In this document: piece after piece, positions 1 to 6,818 of the stretch | Layout: each line of letters opens with the position of its first letter | Numbering within the stretch: position 1 is the stretch's first letter | Source: Paracoccaceae bacterium | Lineage (GTDB): Bacteria; Pseudomonadota; Alphaproteobacteria; Rhodobacterales; Rhodobacteraceae | DNA length: 12,124 nt | Assembly: GCA_020832725.1 (NCBI GenBank) | Contig: JAFIEC010000333.1 | Location: forward strand, 1 to 12,124 | Direction: 5' to 3' | Notes under the pieces: generated by a model | Databases searched by the model: none | What the model was told of the DNA's origin: nothing | What the model saw: the letters and a program-made list of their open reading frames with translations, nothing else | Position numbers and translations under genes: made by a program

Positions 1-51
1 CCCCGGGGGGGGGGGGGCCCGGCCCGGGTGGCCGGGGCGAAGGGTGCTGCA
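1..51. other. Low-complexity C/G block with short GC hairpin
   Basis: The window opens with four C followed by thirteen G (1-17), then a perfect 7-bp GC stem (18-24 pairs with 30-36, 5-nt loop). It lies directly downstream of the solute-binding-protein stop codon. On the minus strand the hairpin is followed by a C run, not a T run, so it is not a canonical intrinsic terminator. A homopolymer run exactly at the window edge is also what an assembly or sequencing end artefact would look like. No gene is visible here. Confidence 0.5.
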
Positions 52-1611
52 TCACTCGGGCCGGAACGCGTTGGCCCGGGTGTACTCGTCGGAATAGGGT
101 GTCATCGAAAGCCCCTGACGGGCACCCCAGCATACGACCTGGTTGTGCGTCGGGACGATCGGAACATCGGCCATCGCGACGACGATCGACTCCTCGAGCA
201 GCCGGGCATGTTCGGTCGGATCGACCGTCGTGAGCGCGGCCCGGAACAGGCGATTGAACTCCTCGCTCTCCCAGTCACCGTAGTTGTTGATGGAACCCGA
301 CGCGAGAACCGGATTCATGATCGAACTCGCCTCGCCCGATGTCGCGCCGAAACCGACCATCATGAAGGTGAAATCGCGACTGCGGGCACGGTCGAAGAAC
401 CCGGCCACGGGTGCGGTGACCACCTCGACCTCGATGCCGATCCGCGCCAGCATCTGCGCGACGGCCTGGGCCTGCTGGGCGTCGTTGACGTAACGGTCGT
501 TGGTTGCGTGGATCGTCATCCGGAACCCGTCGCCGTATCCGGCTTCGTCCATCAGTCGCCGTGCCGTGACAAGGTCGGCCTCGGGGATCTCGACCTTCGG
601 CGTCCAGCCGCCGAAACCTTCGGGCACGAACTGGTTGGTGGGAATGGCGAGGCCGTTCATCACCGAGTTGACGATGATGTCGCGATCGATCGCGATGTTG
701 ATGGCCTGCCGCACCCGCAGATCGCGCAGCGGGTTGGGGATGGCGCTGCCATCCTTGGCGGTGATGTGATCGGCGAATTCGCGGGTCACGTCCATCGCCC
801 AGTGAATCAGCCGGTTCGAGGGTGCGCAGCCGACATTCACGTTCGGATTCGCCTCGAGCCCGCTGACATCGATGGTCGGCACTTCGCGGATCACGTCCAC
901 ATCACCCGCCAGCAGGGCCGCGACGCGGGTTGGACCGCTCTCGATGAAGCGCATCACCACGCGTTCCCAGACCGGCGCATCACCCCAGTAGTCGGGGTTG
1001 GCCACAAAGATCGCCCGGTCGCCGGCAATGTAGCGATCGAACTTGTAGGGACCGGTACCGAAGGCGAGCGAGCCGTCGTTGAAGCCGCTCGGTGCCGCGC
1101 CCTCGCCGATCTCGCGCGAGACGATGGGAAGGTTCGACAGCATCCGCGGCAGGAGCGGGAAAGGCCCCTTGGTATGGACGCGCAGAGTGAGATCGTCCAC
1201 GACCTCTGTCTTTTCCACGTCGACATTTGCCAGAGCGCGGCTGTAGGTGGACGGGGCCCCCGGCACGTCGAGGGCACGGCGCATGCTGAAGGCCACATCT
1301 TCGGCCCCGAACGGCGCACCGTTGTGAAAGCTCACGCCCGGACGCAGCCGGATTTCCCAGATCTCCGGGTTGTCCGTAGGCTCCCATGACAGGGCAAGCC
1401 CGGGGAACGGGTTCATGAGTTCGTCCATGAAGATCAGCGTGTCATAGACGTGGATCGTGATCTCGTGGTTCGAGCCGATCTGCTGGAACAGCGGGTCCAT
1501 GGATGTCGGAGCCGTCGGCAACCCGATGGTCAGCGTTTGCGCGGAGGCCATTCCGGCCCCCAGTCCAGCGCCCAGCGCGATCGCTCCGAGCAGGCGTGTG
1601 GTCGTCTTCAT
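52..1611 (-). CDS. ABC transporter substrate-binding protein, family 5 (peptide/solute type)
   Basis: A 519-residue periplasmic binding protein that should capture a peptide or related solute and deliver it to an inner-membrane ABC permease. Residues 1-24 form a Sec signal peptide: basic start (K2, R6), hydrophobic core, and a likely ASA|Q cleavage site before Q25. The family-5 signature WEIRLRPGVSFHNGAPF begins near residue 85, followed by GAEDVAFSMRRA. A second family hallmark, TGPYKF, is at about 186-191. Length fits the DppA/OppA family (500-550). The ATG at 1611 has a GGGAG element about 8 nt upstream. It follows the DUF2817 gene by 51 bp on the same strand, so the two are probably cotranscribed. 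The permease and ATPase genes expected with it are not in the window and may lie beyond its left edge. The true ligand cannot be told from sequence. Confidence 0.95.
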   Translation of the reverse strand: MKTTTRLLGAIALGAGLGAGMASAQTLTIGLPTAPTSMDPLFQQIGSNHEITIHVYDTLIFMDELMNPFPGLALSWEPTDNPEIWEIRLRPGVSFHNGAPFGAEDVAFSMRRALDVPGAPSTYSRALANVDVEKTEVVDDLTLRVHTKGPFPLLPRMLSNLPIVSREIGEGAAPSGFNDGSLAFGTGPYKFDRYIAGDRAIFVANPDYWGDAPVWERVVMRFIESGPTRVAALLAGDVDVIREVPTIDVSGLEANPNVNVGCAPSNRLIHWAMDVTREFADHITAKDGSAIPNPLRDLRVRQAINIAIDRDIIVNSVMNGLAIPTNQFVPEGFGGWTPKVEIPEADLVTARRLMDEAGYGDGFRMTIHATNDRYVNDAQQAQAVAQMLARIGIEVEVVTAPVAGFFDRARSRDFTFMMVGFGATSGEASSIMNPVLASGSINNYGDWESEEFNRLFRAALTTVDPTEHARLLEESIVVAMADVPIVPTHNQVVCWGARQGLSMTPYSDEYTRANAFRPE

Positions 1612-1662
1612 CCTTTTGCTCCCTGTTGTTGCCCCCGTGTTCCCGAGGGCTGGTTTCCGGGT

Positions 1663-2748
1663 TCAGCGCTCCGTGGAGAGGCCCGAGAAGGCGCGCTGCA
1701 CGACGTCCTGCCCCCGTTCCCAGATCTTCGCCTTCCAGGCGCTTTCCTCCGGGTAGAATGCATCGCGCAGATCTGTCTTGATCTGCCGGCCGAGAGGCGA
1801 GTCGAGGTCGCCGTATCGGTGCAGCCAGGTGTCCGCCACGACAGCGCGGCGCACCTTGTCGCGTTCGCGCGTGCCGTATTCGAGGCCCACGGCCACAAAG
1901 CTCAGGTCCTGCAGATTCGGGCGAAAGCCGTTGAGGATGCTGCCGGGAGATCCCGCATAGGCGGTCGGGCCGACGGTGGTGCAATGGACCTCGTCACCCC
2001 AGAGTTCGTGCGGGCGATCGTATCCGTGGCTCCCGGGTTTGCGGGGAGTCATCAACTCGCCATAGCCATAGGGGCCGAGGCCGGTATGGACGTCGATCAT
2101 GACCGCCTCCCGGGCATTCCCAAGCCATCCTTCGCAAAGGGCGTGGAGGGTCCGGTTGGACCAGGCAGGCGCGGTGCCGCCGTAATGCACGCTGTCGGGG
2201 TGGCGGTACTGGCCCTTGCCGATGGCCTGGCGGACGGCAACTTCGCCGTGCTGGGCTGCAAACTTTGCCTGGGCCTCGGCGCAGGCGGCGATCTCGTCCT
2301 CCTCCCAGCGCCTGGGAACGACATGTGGCTCAAGCAGCTCGAACAGGTCGTTCTCGGGGTAATTCCCCCCCTGATGATCAACGAAATTGCGGTTGAGGTC
2401 GATGTTGTCCTCGTTCACGCGGCGCATCCAGGCAAAGCCGAACGGGTTGATCGCATGCACCAGCATGAGTGCCTGATCCTCGCCGCGACCGCTTGCTTCG
2501 GGCGTGCGCAGGAAGCCCACCTGCAGACCCGAGCCGCAGTAACCCTCGGCGCCATGGGTCCCGGAGACAATGACGACGACATTGGCGGCATCGCGGGGCC
2601 CGATCCATGCAAGATCGGTGGCGAGACCCTCTCCGTGAGGACCTTTGAGGGGGTGTCGGCAGGTTTGCACCGGTACACCGGCTGACAGGCAGGCTTCCAG
2701 AAAGTTGGCCCGGGCATCGCTGTAGGTCGCCGAGAAGAAGCTGTCCAT
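1663..2748 (-). CDS. DUF2817 family M14-like zinc hydrolase
   Basis: A 361-residue protein of the DUF2817 family, related in fold to M14 zinc carboxypeptidases and succinylglutamate desuccinylase/aspartoacylase. Visible candidate active-site residues follow the M14 layout: HxxE in GTHGAEG (H65, E68), an Asn-Arg pair in NIDLNRNF (N119-R120), the third zinc histidine in DVHTG (H221), and a catalytic glutamate in LEYGT (E290). It would hydrolyse an amide bond in a small peptide or acyl-amino acid, probably in the cytoplasm since no signal peptide is seen. I chose the ATG at 2748 because family members usually start at MDSF-type sequence and a GGATGGGTGG stretch precedes it. In-frame GTG (2814) and ATG (2778) starts lack a good ribosome site. 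Its position just ahead of a peptide-type binding protein suggests processing of the imported solute. The substrate is unknown. Confidence 0.9.
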   Translation of the reverse strand: MDSFFSATYSDARANFLEACLSAGVPVQTCRHPLKGPHGEGLATDLAWIGPRDAANVVVIVSGTHGAEGYCGSGLQVGFLRTPEASGRGEDQALMLVHAINPFGFAWMRRVNEDNIDLNRNFVDHQGGNYPENDLFELLEPHVVPRRWEEDEIAACAEAQAKFAAQHGEVAVRQAIGKGQYRHPDSVHYGGTAPAWSNRTLHALCEGWLGNAREAVMIDVHTGLGPYGYGELMTPRKPGSHGYDRPHELWGDEVHCTTVGPTAYAGSPGSILNGFRPNLQDLSFVAVGLEYGTRERDKVRRAVVADTWLHRYGDLDSPLGRQIKTDLRDAFYPEESAWKAKIWERGQDVVQRAFSGLSTER

Positions 2749-2829
2749 TTCCACCCATCCCCCAAAGTGGTCCCGCATGTCTTTCGTGGCGACCTCGCCG
2801 ACATGGCTCGCCACGACACGCTGAGGTAA

Positions 2830-2858
2830 AGCATAACGTAAGTAACGTCATTTTGCAC
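2830..2858 (-). promoter_or_regulatory. Possible promoter with TAACGT direct repeats
   Basis: An AT-rich island in otherwise GC-rich DNA, upstream of the DUF2817 gene. Read on the minus strand it offers a weak GTGCAA (-35) and TATGCT (-10) separated by 17 nt. Between and over these lie two direct copies of TAACGT (plus strand 2834-2839 and 2843-2848, 9-bp period), which could be half-sites for a regulator. The -35 match is poor, so this is a suggestion only. Confidence 0.3.
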
Positions 2859-3229
2859 GACATCATCATGTTGGTTTATGCGTGTAGCCAGCCAACATCC
2901 GATTTTCGCCCGTTTTTCAGGCGCTGAGCCCGGGCGACGCCCGGAATCAGGAAGGCGGCCGTGCCGTGACCCGCCGCGCGGGCGGCAGACAGGAGCGGAA
3001 AACCTCGGCGATTCCGTGCGCGGGCTCGGGCGATCAACGATGCCGGGGAGACAGGCGCGCGGACCACCGATTCTGCGCCGCGCGTCGCGTCGCTTTGCCC
3101 GAAGAGGGGCGGGGCCGCCCGGCACCGGCCCGCGCAGGCCAGAGCCGATCACCCGAGAGGCAAACGTTCAGGCAGTCGCGTCGGCATGAGGGCTTGTGTG
3201 TTCGTGGCGAAGCCTGCCCCGGGCACGGG
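2859..3229. other. Intergenic region, no gene recognised
   Basis: About 370 bp between the DUF2817 operon and the end of the NifU-fusion gene. Open frames here on both strands are Arg/Gly/Pro-rich, match no family I know and lack ribosome sites. A perfect 6-bp stem with 3-nt loop is present at 2930-2944 but is not followed by a T run on either strand. It should contain upstream control DNA for the DUF2817 gene and the termination region of the Fe-S operon. Confidence 0.5.
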
Positions 3230-3289
3230 CCCTTCGGATGCGCAGCCGCCTGGTGTGCGGATGCCTGGCCGTGGAATCATTCCGAAGGG
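3230..3289. repeat. 9-bp perfect inverted repeat with 42-nt spacer
   Basis: CCCTTCGGA at 3230-3238 is matched by its exact reverse complement TCCGAAGGG at 3281-3289. The right arm lies within the last codons of the NifU-fusion gene and the left arm is beyond its stop. The transcript end could therefore fold into a long-loop hairpin, which might protect or terminate the mRNA. There is no T tract after it on the minus strand, so it is not a standard terminator. A repeat of this size could also arise by chance. Confidence 0.35.
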
Positions 3290-4569
3290 GGCTGCACATT
3301 CTTGTCCGGCGCGGGCGCGTGCCTCCCTGTCCGCTGGCCAGCAACCTCGTTCAGCAGGGTGATCTCTCTGATGTGAAAGGCCTCGTCGCTCTCGCCCTCC
3401 TGCGGGCCACGGTCCAGGGCTCGGGCGAGGACGAAGAAGCCCTTGCCCGGCAGACCGTCTCCTGCGCGGCTGACGGCGCGCGCAGCGATGAAGGGCCGGC
3501 CGGCGGCCGCATCTTCCCGCATCGTCGTTTCCAGTGCCCGCGTGACCTTGGCGACAGACCCGGGCATCCACAGCCCGACGGCGCGCGCCAGAGCCCCGTA
3601 TGTGATTGTGGTCTGGTCCCCGACGAGGGCTTCGAGATGTGTGCGAACGCGGTCGGAAAGGTCTTGTTCCTGACCGGCTGCGGATTCGATCAGCCGAGGC
3701 GGCGGGATTTCGCGTGCAGCGCCGGTGGCGTCGATTTCGGCGGCCCATGCCAGCCCGCCACGTCGCAGCACGATCCTGGTCTTGCCGGCATCCGCACCTT
3801 CGCCGGTTTCCGTGACGCCCACGACATCGCCGTTGCGTAACCCCTCGCGCAAGGTCTCTGGTGTGAGGCCCAGACGGGGCGCGAGGAATTCGGGGTCCAC
3901 CGAGATGTGCCCATCCTCCCATCCGATCACACCCGCCGGTATCGGTCGGTGCAGGGTCGGTGTCGAACCGCCGTCCCGCCCATAGAACGGATTGCTCCCC
4001 GCCGCATGGTCGGTGATGTCGATGATCTCGCGGATCTGCGGAAGGGCGGCGCGCAGCATCCGTTCGACGCCCTGCCGCAGCGTGGCCGAGGAGGCCGCGC
4101 AGCCCTGACAGCCCCCCGACATCCGAAGATAGACGTTGCCGTCCTCGACCCTGTCGGCCGAAATATTGCCGCCATGAGCCGCGACCGAAGGATTGACCTG
4201 CCGGTCCAGCAATTCCTCGACTGCCTCGAGGAGCGTGGCGTCGGGGTCGTCGCTCTCGACGGTGTCATCGGATCCGAGTGGCGCGTCCGTCTCGGCGAGC
4301 ACCTGTCGGATCGCCGCGGCGATGGCGGACTTGAGTGTCGCCCAGTCTGCGGCAGCGGTCTTCCTGACCCAGATTGTCGGGCCGCTCACCTCTGCGCGGG
4401 TGACGCCTGGCAGCGTGAAGAGAGCTCGCGCCAAGGGTGCCTCGCAGGGTGCCTCGTAGCGGGCCGATCGACCTGGCTGCACGGCCTCGTCCAGGATGAA
4501 GCCCATGACGTTCTCGTCGCCGGCTGACGCCTGCACCCGGATGCGGCGGCGCGTTGCACTGTCAGACAT
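3277..4569 (-). CDS. Multidomain Nfu/NifU scaffold fusion (Nfu_N - NifU - DUF6522-like - unknown)
   Basis: A 430-residue protein with a likely role in Fe-S cluster carriage. Residues about 10-95 resemble the Nfu N-terminal domain (FILDEAV, LFTLPGVTRAEV, then an ILVRK-like strand TIWVRK). Residues about 112-188 are a NifU C-terminal scaffold domain with the cluster-binding CxxC in MSGGCQGCAAS (C154, C157). A linker leads to about 214-280, which reads as a DUF6522-like domain (WEDGHISVDPEFLAPRLGL). Residues about 300-392 form a further domain (TYGALARAVGL...AARAVSRAGDGLPGKGFF) that I do not recognise for certain; its TYGxLA pattern recalls the DNA-binding half of alkyltransferase-like proteins, without a PCHR site. 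Typical Nfu proteins are about 190 residues, so this is an extended form. Its ATG overlaps the mrp stop by 8 nt, implying cotranslation with mrp. SD is weak (GGAAG). It is probably cytoplasmic. Confidence 0.92.
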   Translation of the reverse strand: MSDSATRRRIRVQASAGDENVMGFILDEAVQPGRSARYEAPCEAPLARALFTLPGVTRAEVSGPTIWVRKTAAADWATLKSAIAAAIRQVLAETDAPLGSDDTVESDDPDATLLEAVEELLDRQVNPSVAAHGGNISADRVEDGNVYLRMSGGCQGCAASSATLRQGVERMLRAALPQIREIIDITDHAAGSNPFYGRDGGSTPTLHRPIPAGVIGWEDGHISVDPEFLAPRLGLTPETLREGLRNGDVVGVTETGEGADAGKTRIVLRRGGLAWAAEIDATGAAREIPPPRLIESAAGQEQDLSDRVRTHLEALVGDQTTITYGALARAVGLWMPGSVAKVTRALETTMREDAAAGRPFIAARAVSRAGDGLPGKGFFVLARALDRGPQEGESDEAFHIREITLLNEVAGQRTGRHAPAPDKNVQPPSE

Positions 4570-5728
4570 CTTCCAGCCGTGTCCCTGTCATCGCGTGAAG
4601 CGCCTTGAACGTGTAGATCCCGGTGTCATGGCCGTCGCTGAAGGCAAGGCCCAGCGCATAGTTTCCGACGCTCCAGACCCGTGTCAGGCGGATGTCGAGC
4701 GGCACCTTGTCCGGGTCGAGCAGCCGGGCACCCGTCACCTCGTCGCGGCATTGTGCGCAACGGCAGGCGATGCGCAGGTCGCGGTCGCCAAGGCGCTGTT
4801 CGGCACCGTCGGCCCAGCGCAGGATCAGGCCGCCCGCGTCATGGTCGAGTGCGGCAAGACGATCCGTGGGCCCATCCGCCATGGCTGGTGCAGGGGCCGG
4901 CTTGCCCGAGCCGTCAGCGACCGACCAGGCGAACGGGGTGGTGAGCCCCGCCTCGGCACCCGCGCTCCCTGCAAGAGCAGCCGCGATGCTGCGATAGGCT
5001 TCTGCGGCGGGGCTTTCGGGGGCTGCCCGGACCAGCGGCCGACCATCGTCACCGCAATCCACGACATTCGGGTCGAGGGGCACCCGGCCAAGGAAGGCGA
5101 TGCCCAGCTCCCGGGCGATGGCCTCGCCGCCGCCCTGGTGGAAGATGTGGGTGACGGTTCCGCAGGAGGGGCAGGTGAAGCCGCTCATGTTCTCGACCAC
5201 GCCAAGGATAGGCACGTTGACCTGTTCCATCATGCGCAGGCCGCGCCGCGCGATCTTCAGGCTTACATCCTGCGGCGTGCTGACCACCACGGCACCAGCC
5301 AGCGGAAAGGCCTGCGCAAGGGTCAGCTGGATGTCGCCGGTCCCTGGCGGCAGGTCGAGCAGAAGCACGTCCAGCGTGCCCCATTCGACCTGTCGGACGA
5401 ACATCTGGAGGTATTTCGTCACCATGGGCCCGCGCAGGATGGCCGGGCTGTCGTCGTCGGTGAGCATGGCCATCGAAATGACTTTCACGCCATGCGCCTT
5501 GGCCGGAAGAACCTTTCCATCGGGCGACATGGCGGGCTTGTCAGGGGTGATGCCCAGCATCCGGGGGATGGAGGGGCCGTAGATATCGGCATCGACCACG
5601 CCAACCGACAGGCCCGCATCGGCCATGGCAACGGCGATATTTGCGGTGACGGTGGATTTGCCCACGCCGCCCTTGCCGCTGCTGATGGCGATCATACGGG
5701 GACTTGCAGAGCTGTCAGGATGCGCCAT
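4562..5728 (-). CDS. mrp: Mrp/NBP35-family Fe-S carrier ATPase fused to DUF971
   Basis: A 388-residue P-loop ATPase of the Mrp/ApbC/NBP35 group, which bind and transfer [4Fe-4S] clusters to target apoproteins in the cytosol. The deviant Walker A GKGGVGKST is at 18-26, DADIYGPSIPRMLG at 47-59, and LLDLPPGTGDIQLT near 124-136. The cluster-binding CxxC is in FTCPSCG (C186, C189). A proline/alanine linker (about 255-295) joins a C-terminal DUF971 domain (about 300-380) with the hallmark ACRCAQCRDE and SDGHDTGIYTF. Bacterial Mrp often carries an N-terminal DUF59 (MIP18) domain and plant HCF101 carries DUF59 plus DUF971; here DUF59 is absent and the protein starts almost at the P-loop. The ATG at 5728 has a GGGAG element about 7 nt upstream and overlaps the regulator's end by 14 nt. 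It likely works with the NifU-domain protein encoded next. Confidence 0.95.
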   Translation of the reverse strand: MAHPDSSASPRMIAISSGKGGVGKSTVTANIAVAMADAGLSVGVVDADIYGPSIPRMLGITPDKPAMSPDGKVLPAKAHGVKVISMAMLTDDDSPAILRGPMVTKYLQMFVRQVEWGTLDVLLLDLPPGTGDIQLTLAQAFPLAGAVVVSTPQDVSLKIARRGLRMMEQVNVPILGVVENMSGFTCPSCGTVTHIFHQGGGEAIARELGIAFLGRVPLDPNVVDCGDDGRPLVRAAPESPAAEAYRSIAAALAGSAGAEAGLTTPFAWSVADGSGKPAPAPAMADGPTDRLAALDHDAGGLILRWADGAEQRLGDRDLRIACRCAQCRDEVTGARLLDPDKVPLDIRLTRVWSVGNYALGLAFSDGHDTGIYTFKALHAMTGTRLEDV

Positions 5729-6314
5729 TTCGTTCTCCCTTGCTCGGAGCGCCCAGGGCCGGAGTGAAGCTTGCGCAGAGTTTTGCGATATCCTCCGGCA
5801 TCAGTTCCGCCGCCATGCAGGCGCAATAGGCCGTGTCCCCGGACGTTCCGAAATGACCGCAGTCCTGACAGCTTCCAAAGGACGGAACGTTGCGCTGCAT
5901 GGCCACTGCCGATGCAAGCCGGGACAATGTCGTCAGAAAGCGCTCGCGCTCTGCGGTACCAAGATCATTGATCACGCCGATCAGATCGCGCAGCGGGTCC
6001 TGTCCGAGCATCGCCTGCCCCCGCGCCGTCAGGTCGAAGCACATGCTTCGCCTGTCACGCCTTGAGCGGGTCCGTGTCACGAGCCCCCGGCTCTCCAGCG
6101 ACTTGATGATCTGGGACGCTGTTCCCCTGGTCGTCGCATGAAAGCTGGCGAAGGCGGACGGCGTGCGTGTGCTGCTGTTGGAGCGGGCGAAGAAGCGCAG
6201 ACAGGTCCATTGCGCTGCGGTCAGTTCCGATCCTGCGTCCCCGCTCCCCGACATGCGCCCGACATGGACGAGCAGTTCCGCGATCCGGTCCGGTGTCTGC
6301 GGCTGATTCAACAT
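5715..6314 (-). CDS. MarR-type regulator with cysteine-rich C-terminal tail
   Basis: A 199-residue winged-helix regulator. Residues about 30-105 carry the MarR DNA-binding fold: LTAAQWTCLRFFA, then recognition-helix sequence TTRGTASQIIKSLESRGLV and the basic wing RTRSRRDRRSMCFDLTARG. After the dimerisation helix there is an extra tail with five cysteines in the pattern CxxC-x11-CxC-x13-C (C149, C152, C164, C166, C180). Ordinary MarR proteins (about 140-160 residues) lack this tail, which could bind zinc or an Fe-S cluster. It is the first gene of the mrp-nifU-fusion operon, and its end overlaps mrp by 14 nt, which supports a sensor role for cluster or metal status. I chose the ATG at 6314 (MLNQPQT), since helix 1 starts right after it; an in-frame ATG at 6341 would add nine residues. 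Neither has a strong SD. Confidence 0.9.
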   Translation of the reverse strand: MLNQPQTPDRIAELLVHVGRMSGSGDAGSELTAAQWTCLRFFARSNSSTRTPSAFASFHATTRGTASQIIKSLESRGLVTRTRSRRDRRSMCFDLTARGQAMLGQDPLRDLIGVINDLGTAERERFLTTLSRLASAVAMQRNVPSFGSCQDCGHFGTSGDTAYCACMAAELMPEDIAKLCASFTPALGAPSKGERNGAS

Positions 6315-6365
6315 GCACAACCAGTAGCGATTCGAAACCATTTTGGCAATCGCCGAACGGACGAG

Positions 6366-6384
6366 CAGTGTCGATTCGACATTG
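6366..6384. promoter_or_regulatory. Candidate MarR operator (19-bp palindrome)
   Basis: CAGTGTCGATTCGACATTG reads as an inverted repeat about one central T (6375). The inner arms TGTCGA and TCGACA match perfectly, and 8 of 9 base pairs match overall. It lies 52-70 bp upstream of the chosen regulator start. The core CGATTCGA recurs at 6328-6335, 44 bp away, close to the start codon. MarR proteins commonly bind palindromes of this size next to their own gene. Binding by this regulator is inferred. Confidence 0.5.
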
Positions 6385-6818
6385 CTTCAGTGATCATGCG
6401 GAACCGACCGGCGCCGCATTCCCCGGAATGTCGCGGGCACAGACGCCGTGCGTGTATCCTGCCCGCCGCCGGGGAGCGCGGATCCATCCGATGGGGCGGG
6501 GCCATGAAGCCCTGGGGCAGAGAGGGCGCTTGACCGGGCTGATCTGTGCCGTAATGCTGCGCGCGCAATCGAGGGGGGCGATTACCTTGCCGGGTGACAT
6601 CAGGAATGCATGCGGGTTTGCGACGCCTGCCGAAAGGGTCGGGCGCGCTCTGCTCCCGGGCGCGCTGCCGTCGATCGCGATCGACAGATCCGTCCGCACC
6701 CGTGCGGGTACCGGGATGAAGGAGCGCAACATCCCCTCTTTCTATCCCCGACGTGACGCAGGTTCGCTCCGCGTCCTCCGCAAGGTCGCGGGCGCCCTTA
6801 TTGCCGAGCACCCCTGAC
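6385..6818. other. Divergent intergenic region, no convincing gene
   Basis: About 430 bp between the regulator operon (leftward) and the M29-like gene (rightward). Open frames here match no family I know. A TTGACC hexamer at 6530 has no good -10 at the right spacing. A 33-codon frame at 6716-6817 ends 1 nt before the proposed GTG start of the next gene but has no ribosome site. The region should hold the promoters of both flanking operons; I cannot place them with confidence. Confidence 0.4.

Noticed and set aside
28..1389. Long plus-strand open frame (453 codons) opposite the binding-protein gene
   Set aside because: Antisense frame kept open by high GC; its translation is rich in His, Asp, Arg and Gly with no recognisable domain, whereas the minus strand encodes a clear family-5 binding protein.
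1450..2685. Long plus-strand open frame (411 codons) opposite the DUF2817 gene
   Set aside because: Shadow of the real gene; no domain, no ribosome site, and the minus-strand product has a full M14-type active site.
2930..2944. Perfect 6-bp GC hairpin as an intrinsic terminator
   Set aside because: No T run follows on either strand; short GC hairpins are common by chance at this GC content.
4496..5767. Plus-strand open frame of 423 codons across mrp
   Set aside because: Antisense to an unmistakable Mrp protein; composition is atypical and no motif is present.
6530..6557. TTGACC...TAATGC as a sigma-70 promoter for the M29-like gene
   Set aside because: The -10 matches poorly at 16-nt spacing, and the better TAAT alignment leaves only 14 nt; it is also some 260 nt from the start codon.
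6716..6817. 33-codon frame ending 1 nt before the proposed GTG start of the M29-like gene, as a leader peptide
   Set aside because: No Shine-Dalgarno sequence, no run of regulatory codons and no attenuator structure recognised.
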